Assembly: GCF_037975245.1 (NCBI RefSeq)
Contig: NC_092572.1
Coordinates: 4,983,501 to 5,047,500, forward strand
Reading direction: 5' to 3'
Length of the DNA: 64,000 nt
Origin: Apostichopus japonicus
Lineage: Eukaryota > Echinodermata > Holothuroidea > Aspidochirotida > Stichopodidae
Translations under genes and position numbers: made by a program
Shown here: positions 11,101-22,799 of the stretch, piece by piece
Numbering within the stretch: the stretch's first letter is position 1
Layout: each line of letters begins with the position of its first letter
Notes under the pieces: model-generated
Database searches by the model: none
Told to the model about the DNA's origin: nothing
What the model saw: only the letters and a program-made list of their open reading frames with translations

Positions 11101-13286
11101 CCTCCCCTCCCTTTCTGCTGGACTGATACTTAAATCTATTTAAATGCAGGAAAACCGATGGAAATCCCCTAAAACCCCTCAAGCCCCGAATAATAAAAAA
11201 TATTGTAACATATATAACGAAATATTACAGCTCTAAATTCTTATGTTTCTCTTGAAACCAGACGTACATATAAACCTTTCAAATCATTAAATCCTAACCT
11301 TAGTTAAAGCCAAAATAATTGCTTAAAAACTGTTTATTACATGTGTAGGGAGAGCATGCACTACTACGAAAGTTTTGCATCGATAGGTTACCGGTACTAT
11401 ATAAGCCAGTGCAAGTGAAATAAACACACCTGGAAATCGAAAATATCGAAATATTCTAATCTAGAAAAGTATGAAAATTCAGTATTTCTTTCTTCCTCGT
11501 TTTCCTCCGTTTAGCTTTTGCTTGATTTGACTATTTTTAAGTCAGTTCCTAAAACGTTAGTATTGTTGTGACAAAGACATGTTACAGTTGCATTGAGACA
11601 CTCACAGCAAACGGTAGTACAAGGCTCCTTGCTTAAACTGTTATCAACCCGACGGAAGAATATTTTGAAATAAACATGAATAGGCATTATACGTCATCAA
11701 TTAATTTGCCACTCATGTATACTTTCCTTTCTATAGCGAAGTAGAGAAACGTGTTTCATTAAAAAAAAAAAAATTTAAATATAATTTAATTGAAAAAAAG
11801 TTGCGAAGAATTTGGCTTCATATGATACTAATTAAACAATGGTGTAAAATTCATCGTGAATACAAAGTTTAAAATGATGAAAGCATAAGTCAATGGAACA
11901 TATATTCATTGTAAAGCTCTGCCTTTCCTAAAGTGTGTCAACATCTACCATTCAACCGCTTTTAAGTGATCTACAATTCAAACTTAATTGTATGCACATA
12001 AATGTCGTGTGTTCATGTTTAAGGCCTACGACGACGTATTCTGGTACTCGTAAAGCCATAAATTTTTGAAATAAATAATGCCCAAAGTCAGATTCCAAAT
12101 AACATGTATCGCAAAGAGTTGTTATGACAGACGTCACGTGATCAATGTTATTCATGTCAGAGGACAACATTTTTCATGGAACGAACGTGACGATTTACGC
12201 ATGCACATGTTTCGGAGTTAGAATCAATACAGTAGCCTAGCAGAAATGAGCGCGAGCTGAAATTTTTAAAGCGGGCAACTCCGTCTCTCGTTGACACTCT
12301 GCCATCCCAACAGTCAGGTGATGATTTTGGTACAATTTAATTTGCAGATACAATGGGCTACATGTTCCATCAAGCCTGACTCTTGGAAGGTCCCTGGTTC
12401 ATTCACCCTGCAGATTGCAAGATAGGCAATTCCCTTTGTTGGGCATATTTTATCATATTGAACGCTAAATATGAATTGACTGTCGTTATTTCATACGAAA
12501 ATTCAAGTGACCATGTATACAAACATAGAAATTATTTGCAAGTTGGGTAACTGAGCTGAGCATTAGGAGGTGTAACGTGGGGAGAAATTACCAGTGTCTT
12601 CTGCGACCTTGCGTCGGACTGAATAATATGAAATGGTTGAAACCAATGTTATTTAGGGAATTCAACAATTTTCAGTAACTGGGCCTATTTCTTTATTGGT
12701 AGGCCATCATTGACAAAAAGAGACAAGAAAAACGGTTGAAATGCTGTTTCAAGCAGGATCGTTCATAGAAATGGCATTCTTTTATTTATTAATGTCATTT
12801 TGTGGGTTAAAACACAAAACTGGTGACCCTCGACTAATAGCCAACAACATCAGCCATCGCTGCAGACTAACGGTACGTCTCTGTCTTGTGGTTTGTTAAT
12901 GTTTTCATTAATAAGACTTTATACTCATTGCTCAATGGCCTAATTGTCAATCCAAGTTTCCAAATAGTACTCGAGTAAATGTTATGCAATGTGTTTTGGT
13001 AACGGGCAGGACCATACCACGACTTTCTACACTTTTGAAGGAAACCACATACTTTTGAAGGTGATCTCGGTGGAATTTATTGGATTTTCGAATTTGAAAT
13101 AACGTCTAAATGTTAATGGTCATATTTGGTGGTGGTGTTAGTGGACCTGTACCACGTTCTTTGAGAGGACTGGACTGATCTCTTCTCTTGTAATATTTCG
13201 GTCTCTCAAGTCTCAAAGTACTCGAATGATTCCAATTTTATAGAAATATTAAGATTTTTATAATTTATGCCCGTCTCTCAAGTTTA
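8200..13286. other. long intergenic stretch without recognised genes
   Basis: About 5 kb. Short ORFs only. A minus-strand 75-codon ORF (10624-10397) has one hydrophobic segment (IGLTVILLILYGLYCFLV) that could be a membrane-anchor exon, but no splice or family support was found. A C tract lies at 11090-11102. Confidence 0.4.
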
Positions 13287-13650
13287 AAGGCATTGAAGAC
13301 TCGCCCCAAACCACGTACGGCCATCTGAAAAAGTTAACTTTCTGTTGCTTGCAAGTGACGTTTTGTTCGTGTCGCTACAAAATGCAGTCAGTAATGAAAC
13401 GTGATACCTGGTTATCTTTAGCTGGACCGGGGATGTCCATCGCTGTATTGTTTGTATACTGTGCTGTGGGTATTGACCGCAGCTGTATGTACTGACTGTA
13501 CACTATTGTCTAAATACCGATGGTAGCAAGCTGTGTGTGTGTATTTTCTGGGTTCGATGGTGGTATCTAACACTTCTGTTACACCTCATTCCAAACTAGG
13601 TCAGATTACCGGCATTAGACGTTTCTTTTTGCGCGAGTCTTCACACCCTT
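13287..13650. mobile_element. MITE family 2, copy 1
   Basis: 364 bases with terminal inverted repeats (AAGGCATTGAAGACTCGC at the left; right end reads inward AAGGGTGTGAAGACTCGC), flanked by TA. Inverted homologue at 56037-56398, about the same length. TA target duplication fits a Tc1/mariner-type non-autonomous element. Confidence 0.8.
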
Positions 13651-13829
13651 TAAGTGCCCCCATTTGCCCTTTTGTCCTCCGTTGCGGTACACTCTTGATA
13701 TGTCATATACAGTAGTTTACTTTTTGTAACTGTCTGATCACTTTCAGTGGCTGCTGTGATTGTCTTGCTGATACTGGCTGCTAGCTTCCAACAAGTTAAA
13801 TGCAGAACGCTACATTAGGAGGGTGACGG

Positions 13830-13940
13830 TGTCACAGTATGTTAGCACCAATCAAAATAGATCTTAAAGAAGGTTTGGGGTTTCAGCCAATCGCTGCCAA
13901 GCACCCCAAATCAAGATGTCTGCGCCCATAGATGTAAACA
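13830..13940 (+). repeat. dispersed repeat shared with 26640-26765
   Basis: A segment containing TTAGCACCAATCAAAATAGA and GGTTTCAGCCAATCGC also occurs in inverse orientation at 26640-26765. Family unknown. Confidence 0.65.
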
Positions 13941-15483
13941 AAGTGCAAAGCGTATACGAGAAAAATGGCGACTTCCAGCCCGACTTCAAGCGTGTATAGT
14001 CAAGTTGAAGGAGCATAGAAATAGAGAAATGGCGAGCGGTCGATTCGGGCGCTTTGGAAGTGATGGAGAAGTCCGAATTTCGATATAGCCTACCTATAAC
14101 TAGTAGTAGGCATAGTATTAACTACTGTATTTCTACTAGTACTACTACTAGCATACTAGGCGTAACTGTATTTTAGGAATGTAACTGTGTTAGCCTTACT
14201 TAGGCCTGCAAACTGTACTGCCAGTGTCATGCACGGCAATTCACTCTGGTATTTTAATAATTATTAGTACCCTAGGGCCTAGGATCAATACTTAGCTTTG
14301 TACTGGTAGATCCAAGGGGAGGGGTGTCGTGCTTACCCAAAGGCGATTCACAATATGTCTAATGCCCCATTGTTTGTCCTTTGTACACTGTATAACAATG
14401 TGCAGCGTATTGTCTGCAATTTTGGAAAATATAATATTATTACCAAGTACTCACTCCACATGTTCTTGAGCACTAGGCTATACTGTACGTATTTCATGGA
14501 CTTTTGTGGATGAAATTGGAAGCCCTCAGTTTGTAATGACTTTGTAAACTGCAGTGATTGAGATCCTTGTTTGGACAAGGTGTTGAGCTATTTTTATAAA
14601 ATTGTGGCAGGTGATCAGCATGAGATCTAAGAGAACTTCATATGTCATTCAAAAGCATGACTATCCAGTCTGGCCTTAATTTCAAAAGATGGTTTACTGA
14701 CAACACACCCTGACAGTAGATGTCAATGATCGTTAACATGCTGATAAAAAAGGATAGTACTATAGCAGTATAGAAGCACAACCAAAAACATTGGAAAGGA
14801 AAGTAAAGCTGCACTCAAAGACACACAAAATATTTTGCATGGTTCCATGACTGGTCTATGGAAGTTGCCATCATGATATTGTATGAATGGAGACTGGAGC
14901 AAAATGTTGTTATTCCATATTTAATGGAGTAGCACCTGGTTAATGGAGATCAAGCACAGTGTATGTAAAATACTGGTGTAAGTCTGAGCAACTGGATATT
15001 CGGAAGACTCCCCCATATTGGAATGTAACTTTTAGCTCGAACAAGCTATGCCACTTGAACTATTGTGACTCAGAATCTTCACTCTGTCAATCTATCTAGC
15101 TGTTATCCATCTGTTATTCATCTTTCTACAGTACCTTTTTGAAGTAACTACTGAATGGGTGGTGTGAAAACCCCTCATAGCACTGGGACTGTATGACAGC
15201 CTTTGGCTTAGCCATCCTTTACCAACTTTAAACCCTGCAGTCCTGTGTTTGAGGCAAGTGGGATTGCTTGACAAAAGATTGAACTATTAAGTCTAGGATG
15301 TCATCATTTACAGTTTGTATTTAGGAATTCTATAAAAATTATGTCTATTTCTTTCAGGTTGACACACGATGTGGTCGAGTACTTATTTATGAATCAAGTA
15401 GAGCCTTGTTTACAGGAAATCTGCAGCATATCATACAACATGCCAGTTTCAGGGTTTGCAAATCACTCAATCTTTTGGTCATA
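13941..15483. other. intergenic, possible unproven exons
   Basis: Two ATGGCG starts at 13965-14040 open short ORFs. At 15359-15454 a good TTTCTTTCAG acceptor leads an open frame (VDTRCGRVLIYESSRALF...) to a possible GG/GTTTGC donor. I do not recognise the protein and found no partner exon. Confidence 0.25.
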
Positions 15484-15992
15484 GGCGTAGGAGCCTAATT
15501 TGATTTGGGGGGGGGGGCTGTAACGACTTGCCCCAAAAATATAACCAAAATTTTTTGCGTGCCCCGCGCGCATACAACATCTTACTGTGCTATCATATAG
15601 ACATTCATCGGTTATTACATCACATGCCACTAACCGATGAATGCCTATACGACATGCACATTAAGATGTTCATAATAATATCAGCTTAACCATTGAAAAA
15701 CACATTGCAAATTATTCTTCTTTCAGTAAGTGCCCGAAAAATTCTCTGCATACTGCCCGAATTTTCACCAAAAAAAAAGGAAAACACATTGCAAATTATT
15801 CTTCTTTCAGTAGGTGCCTGAAAAATTCTCAGCATACTGCCCGAATTTTTACCAAAAAAAAAGAAACACACATTGCAAATTATTCTTCTTTCAGTAAGTG
15901 CCCGAAAAATTCTCAGCATATTGCCCGAATTTTCACAAAAATTTTGGTTGGGGGGGCTTCAGCCCCCCAGCCCCCCGCCTCCTAGGCCTATG
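15484..15992. mobile_element. GC-ended inverted-repeat element with internal triplication, copy 1
   Basis: Ends read GGCGTAGGAGCC plus a G tract, and inward from the right GCATAGGCCTAGGAGGCGG. Internally an 80-90 base unit (CACATTGCAAATTATTCTTC, then GTGCCCGAAAAATTCTC) is present three times (15697-15935). A single-unit copy in the opposite orientation lies at 59975-60348. Confidence 0.75.
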
Positions 15993-17345
15993 CTTTTGGT
16001 ATATATGACCAGTTTACAGCACTTGGTAACTTATCAGTAGTATTAAAAAAGCTATATAAATTTAGGGTTAAAATTTCACAACTTGAGTGTGGTATTACAT
16101 TTATCTATGGTTGTTTAAGTGCTCTGGAAACTCTTTTTGTGATGGATTTTTGTGAAAGTTGGATGCAATTTCCTCTGCAATGTCACAATTGCAACCACAA
16201 GCATTCCTCTGGCAACTAGAAATGTTCATCTACACAAAATAATATACTCTACACAAAATACCAGACATCACACTCATATTTTCATGCATATTGTGTTGAA
16301 ACTTTTTATCTTTTCATTCTATTTATGTCAAGAGACATGCTGAAGGGCATAAGAAGCCTCATAGAGAAAGGTTCATGAGTGCAGTAGTAGCAGAAAGACA
16401 TGACAGTAATCACATGGAGACTGATTTGGTTGGACATTCCAACTGAAAATTATATGTTCTACTAGTTTTATCAATTTTTATGTCTTTCACCAGCCATGAT
16501 TGCTAATAATGAAGGCATACTGTGCATACCTGAGAAGGCAATGGGTTGGGAGGAGGCATATTTCTTGGTTTTGCAGGTTTATGTGTATGTAGTTGTTTAA
16601 TATCATATTGTGATAAGTTAAATACTGTCCTTGGATACAGTTAGTATTTTACATTTGCAGACATTCTTAGATGTTTACTCATTTAGGTACTGTAAAACTT
16701 CATAGGATCAAGCAAATGATCCAAATAACTATGATTGATCACAATTCAAGTCAATTGAGAAAGCATTGTATGCAAGCAGAATAACAATTAGAATGGTTGT
16801 TCAGTGATGATAAAAAAAGGGGGTGTGGCAGAAAAGGTTTGTAGGTATATTTGCTCAAGTTACTATCATAATTATCATATTTCTGCCACCTAATCATACA
16901 GTTAATCAAGAAGAATTTTATACTAGTGACTAATAATTAGTAAGCAATGTTAAAATAAATAACAATTCTTAACATTAAAACGCTATAGAAATATGCCCTT
17001 TGCAAATCACAGGTGATATATGTTCTGTACATTTATTGACAGATCTATTTAGTCTAAAAAGGTTCTTTTCACTGTGAAAAGGTATTTGTTGTGGCATGAA
17101 ATAGTTATCCCTCAGCAGGGTTCATATTATGTTATTTTCTGAAAATTGCAGTAAATGAGCCCACCCATTGTATGTTAAGCATTCTGTGGTTTCAGTCAGT
17201 CTTTTCAGTCAATTAACATTTCTTTGCTGTCAAGGTAGTATGCAATTACCTCTTTGTTTAATTAACAAGAAATATCATGTTGCATTGTGCCTGGATCAAA
17301 CACAACAGTTAACTTAAATTTATGTGCATTTTGTGTACGGCATTT
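15993..17345. other. no recognisable gene
   Basis: AT-rich intergenic sequence with short ORFs only. Confidence 0.4.
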
Positions 17346-17349
17346 TGTA

Positions 17350-17640
17350 GTTTTGGTTCCTTGCTGAAAGCAAAGGAACCTTTGTAATCAGGTGGGTGTG
17401 GGTGTGTGTATATGTGTATGTGTGTGACACTTAAGTTTTTATGCACGATAACTCAACAAGGGCTATGATTGATCAATGCTATATTTGGTGGGTGGTCCAT
17501 AATTTGTTGATAAAAATATTGATTTTGGTGCTCATATCATGAATATTAATGAGGTCACAGGGTTAAACCTACAGTAGACAACCATAAGTCACAGTCCCAT
17601 CAAAAGTGAGTGTGTTATTGATAGGTAGCTTACACATGGC
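17350..17640 (+). repeat. fragment of the GGTTCCTTGCT repeat
   Basis: Starts TTTGGTTCCTTGCTGAAAGC then AAAGGAACC, a GT-rich run and GTGTGACACTT, the same start as the large array at 49965. Only the left ~290 bases are present; the AGGTCA-rich units are absent apart from GAGGTCACAGG. Confidence 0.6.
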
Positions 17641-18959
17641 GATATGTGTTACAATGGATAACGTGTGTATTTATGAGGAGGTGTGGCTTTGTAAGGCAAT
17701 TATTGATCTTGCTTCATCATTACATACTTGGAGTGTTCCCTGTTAATCAATGAGCAGCAGCAGGAACCATGAAATGTTTTCATTCTGGTTGACAGTACCT
17801 TGCTATGCCAAATGTATCTTGGAAATACCATAGCTGGTTGTGTTTCATATGTAAATTAGTATGTGTGCTTTGTGCTTGCTTATTTCTACTTACGATCTAG
17901 TTGCTGGAAAAAGCAGCGATTTGTTTTGTTATTCAAGTGATATCAAAGCATATTTGTGGTGAATAAAGGCAATACTTTAATCTGGTGACATTGCCACTTG
18001 GTGATTTCAATAAACTCAAGTCTCAATTGATAATGGTATTTGGTTGAATAAAATGGATAAAAATCCACATTCTTGACATTTTTATTATTACGGAAGGGAC
18101 TGAAATGTTGTCAAGGTGCTCTCTAGCATAAAATAATTTAAAATTATTAGATGAACCCAATTGCCTGTGATGCTACATCATTTGATGTTGTGACAACTAT
18201 CTCACATGCAACCAGCCTTCACACTAACTCCGTCAGCATGTCTACAGCACATACTGAGCAGAACATTTTGGGTGTGTCTCCCCCGGGGATACTGAGCAGA
18301 ACATTTTGGGTGTGTCTCCCCTGCCCCCCCCCCACCTATCTGCCATACCCTCACACTGGATGTGAATGACTTTGCAAGTGTGAGGGTCCATGTTTAATGT
18401 TACCACAAAAAACATGACTATCTCTCTAGGGAGGCTGATTTTTTATAACATTTCCACTTTGCCCCCTCCCCCATACCCAAGTGTTTTCGTAGGGAAAACT
18501 CGGAAAGTTGCACCTACAACAGCACTCTTATAATGCTAACAACAGCCCGAATAATTTAAGTTTGGAAAAGGCAATGGTCAGGCAAAACTCTTCCTCGCAC
18601 CAACATCATGCAGTATACTACAGGGGAGTGGGGGGGGGGGTCAATAACCTCTCATAGGTTGGTCTGATAGGATGAAAAATCTCAACACTTTAAGGCTTCT
18701 AGCTTTGAAATATGACAGGTTATGTATCTTACATCAATGTAAACAAAAAGGTATATATGGCTCTGAATGTAAGTAGAACATAAATTAGCTCTAAATGTAA
18801 GCTAACAAGAGCGCCCTCTACTAATATTTATTTGTTCCTTGGCCACATTTGCATGCCATTTAAATTTAATCACGGGACATTTTAAATCGGGCAAGACTAT
18901 AAACAATAGTGAGTCCCATCTGTGGTCTTGTACCAACAACATAAGTTCTAAGTCAACGT
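17641..18959. other. intergenic with a short tandem duplication
   Basis: No gene. A ~33-base block (GAGCAGAACATTTTGGGTGT...) is duplicated in tandem at 18257-18320; G/C homopolymers at 18322-18332 and 18628-18638. Confidence 0.4.
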
Positions 18960-18967
18960 GGCCTCCC

Positions 18968-19655
18968 ACTGTGGCGTAGCCAACATTCAATTGTTAGGGG
19001 GCAAGATTTTTCTTAAGAGGGGTTGATGGTAGGAATTACCAAGAAATATATGTATTAACGGGCACCTCGTCTGCACAAATACACATCTAATGGTTCAGTG
19101 GAACATGACACACTTTCACTTAATTTACCTCTATTGCGGAGACAGTCGTCGTGGTTTCTGCATAATTCCGCACAATATGAAAAGGATACAGTGAATAAAT
19201 TAGCTACTCTAATTCACAACATGCCCAGATTCCCACAGAAACAAGTTTCACTAGGCCTATAGGACCTATACGTGCAGTGAAAATTCTCCACAAGTGGCAT
19301 CATTGGTCGCTGAAAATAAACATGGGTTGCTAGCGTTAGTTTGTAACGGTTATACAACTGGCCAAATTATTGGCGCTTATTCTGTAGGACGATATTGATC
19401 AACGGTCTCCGTATGTGGGTATGATGAAGGCCCAAAATGTATAATATCTCGGTCTGATTACCAAATTCTGACCTTACATGAAGTATGAACATGAGCCATG
19501 AGGTATGAATACTTGTGATCAGAACTCGAAAAAATGTTAAAAGAAGTATAATTTTGAATACATCACTGGATCTCATTTGGGGGGGGGGGGGGCAAGACTG
19601 TAGCACAAAGCAAATTTGAAGAAGAAAAAACATGGCTCCCTCTGGCTACGCCACT
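18968..19655. mobile_element. hAT-type non-autonomous element
   Basis: 688 bases, terminal inverted repeats (ACTGTGGCGTAGCCA; right end reads inward AGTGGCGTAGCCAG), flanked by a perfect 8-bp target duplication GGCCTCCC (18960-18967 and 19656-19663). The 8-bp duplication and this terminus are typical of hAT elements. No transposase ORF. Confidence 0.8.
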
Positions 19656-19663
19656 GGCCTCCC

Positions 19664-21215
19664 CTAGCTGTATAGACTCGGAATGATATCATAATTATCT
19701 ACCCTTTCATTCTCCTCTCAATCCCTACAATAATGCATTTGATCGTCCTGATCATTGCATCAATGGACCCAGCGAGTCAAATTCTATCACAAACAGTATT
19801 TTTATCGATTTTTATGACGTTATATTGTGGAGCGGTATTTTGCGCCAATGTAAACTTTGCCCGACTGGCTTGAAATTCTATATTTAAATAATAAAGACAA
19901 AGCTCAGTTTTTCAATGTCATATCGATTGCCTCCGACCTCTGGTAATTTTTTTATTATATTTTTTAAATTTTTGTATGTCTTTTTTAACATGCCGCCTTT
20001 TATTCAAGTATAAGAAAAGATGTGAAACTTAAGAAGTAAGAGAAAATGTCATGCTGTATATACGCCACAAATTATTATGCCATTGCATGTTGCATTTCCG
20101 ACTTATTGACGTACACGACTACGTCACATCCGCTTGGAGTTAAAAGACGGGAAAATCGGGATTTAATTTACAAAACGTACCTTTGCAATTAGCTTTCAAG
20201 GTAATTATAAGTTTCAAGTTCACAGATCTTTCCAGTGCTGTGGGGTTTGCCTTAGAAAATATTCTTATGAAGCGCCCTCACATGGAGAGCAACTTCCAAT
20301 GAGCTTATACATGGATATCACGTGAAAGCATCGGTCTGCCATAATATGCATTCGGAGGTTCAGCTTCCTATAGACCTCTTCATTTAGACACCATAATTAA
20401 TGAGGCTAATCCTAATGGTAAACCTATAGGGTGTGGGTTAACGCCATAATTGTTTGGAAAATTCTTTTCGAAGTCGAAATCCTTTCCACTGAATGCCGCA
20501 CATATAAATTTTAGTTCCAACCAAGATTTTGACTTTCTTAAGACTTTAATATTTTGGACATGCCATTCTCCTGTGATTCTGTGACGTTATCACACTCGTT
20601 TGGAAGGTGGGGAAGTTTTCCATAGAAACTATTAGTTCTGCAAGTTTCTTTCGATTTTTAGCCTCAGTTTGAAAATATGGCCAGTTTAGCACTTTAACCA
20701 TTTTTAACTTCTAAACCAGAAATGGTATGAGCATCCGTCTCGAATATGTTTGGGAACTAGTGACCCACTAAGCCATAAAATTAGAAGATCGGACCCCCAC
20801 CCCCTTCAAAGACCCCCCCCACTCTTACGGAATACCGTTGAGAAAACAGGTGTATTGGACTATATATGCTACAAAACATGTGCATTATTGTGTATAGCTG
20901 ATCATGTGAAGTTTTATTTAGAAGCACTCCTTCCTTCCGCAAATTGTTCTCATCTGTTATTGGTATATTTCGAATCAGCCTGCTGAACTTTGGTCCGGTG
21001 GTTAGCTATTCAAACATCTTACATCACTGCTCATTTATTAGCCGTGCTGCTGGGGTATTTTTCTTTATTATTCACTTTTCTTAAAGGATAAGAACATCAT
21101 TTACAAAAGGGCAATGAGCAGCCTAGTAATGAGCAAATAAGAAACCAGAAAGTTAAAGATTTAGTGATTCCTTGCACATATAGGAGAAATTTTGTTAGGG
21201 CTTTGATTTCAACTA
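19664..21215. other. no recognisable gene
   Basis: Intergenic; short ORFs only, C-rich tracts near 20788-20821. Confidence 0.4.
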
Positions 21216-21229
21216 GAGATTTGGATATA

Positions 21230-22080
21230 CCATGTTTGTAGGTTATTCACAGTTTGGGCTGTATTGACCTTCACCAAAACAATAGGGTTATTTAATTGAT
21301 ATGGATCATCGACATACCAAGTACATATCAAAACCTTATTGCTTACTACAAAGATACTGGCCAGAGAGAACCTACAGGAAACTCAGCAACTTACGCGAAA
21401 TGCAGAGCGTACACCGGTTTCGTTGCGACAGTTTTGTACGGATGCCTGATCCGGACGACGAAATGATATAGGCTTGTGCATCATGATCGTAATGCAGAAA
21501 CATGTATGTGATGACAGTATGGTCGATGTTGGGTACCGTAGAATGGGTTTTCTGAAAACTACTTCTCTTGACATCAAAGGAAATTTGACACGCATGAAAT
21601 TCCAGAGCGATTTTGTTCTCACCAAAGGCAATCTACGTGCTTTGTTTGTACATAAACGCAATTTCACTTTTAGAGTAATTTCTCACAAGATTTTCAGACT
21701 TTCACCTCAGATCTGCTGACCTCACATGACTGTTGACCCGCGTCCAATATAATAGGGATCTCCTACACAATATGGGCCATCTACATACTAAGTATGAATC
21801 CTTCCAAGTTACCCCTTCCTACAAGATATTGTGTTTACAAGCAGTTTAAGAGGTTTTTTAGTTTGACCTCTGGTGACCTCAAATGACCTTTGACCTCCAC
21901 CAAAAACAATAGTAGTCTTTTTCCTAATATGGGTTACCCATATGAAGAGTATGAGTTACATACAAGCTTCAATTGTTGAGATATCGTTTTTGCAAGAAAG
22001 TGTCTCATACACACATGCACACACACACGCGCGCACACACACACGAACCCACACAATCACCATGGCATTGATTTCTTCAG
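21230..22080 (-). repeat. dispersed repeat with clustered TGACCT motifs
   Basis: Contains GAGATATCGTTTTTGCAAG followed by a CA/CG-rich dinucleotide stretch (22010-22045), and TGACCT at 21864, 21874, 21884 and 21891 (spacings 4, 4 and 1). Layout recalls the AGGTCA array at 50100-52450 and its GT-rich start, read in the opposite direction. Ends undefined. Confidence 0.45.
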
Positions 22081-22430
22081 TCTTTGGCAAGGAATCAAAA
22101 GAGGCCTCTTTCTGGATATAATGCCCCAGAGAACTACAGCAACTGAAATACAATGACTCAGACTTTTCTATTTTATTCTTTTTATTTCAAACCAAAAATA
22201 TAGTATAAATGTAAAAATACACTAGGTACACAAAATATGAATATATAGGGTAAGAGAAAAGATGTGATAAGGAGCTTGAAATAAACTTGATTGAAATGTA
22301 CTGTAAAAGTCATTACAATCCCAGTTACCTATACCACTCCACCCCCTCCGAAGACTTAAAAATAGTAATAATGATGATAACGATGATAATGACGATTAAT
22401 ATAATAGTAACAACAACAATAATAATAAGA

Positions 22431-22624
<194 letters not shown>

Positions 22625-22799
22625 AACAATAGTAACAACAACAACAAAAATAATAATAGCAATAAGAATGATGAGGATGACAATGACGATAATCATAATA
22701 AAAGTAATAATAGTAAAAACAACAACAACAATAATAATAACAACAATAAGAATGACGATGAATAATAATAATAATAGTAAAAGGCATTTATACATTAAG

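Noticed and set aside
12815-12880. LTR-retroelement primer-binding-site-like TGGTGACCCTCGAC
   Set aside because: No matching LTR pair or gag/pol ORF nearby.
15686-15919. 77-codon minus ORF with three repeats of a FRALTERRIICNV-like peptide
   Set aside because: It is the triplicated non-coding unit of an inverted-repeat element.
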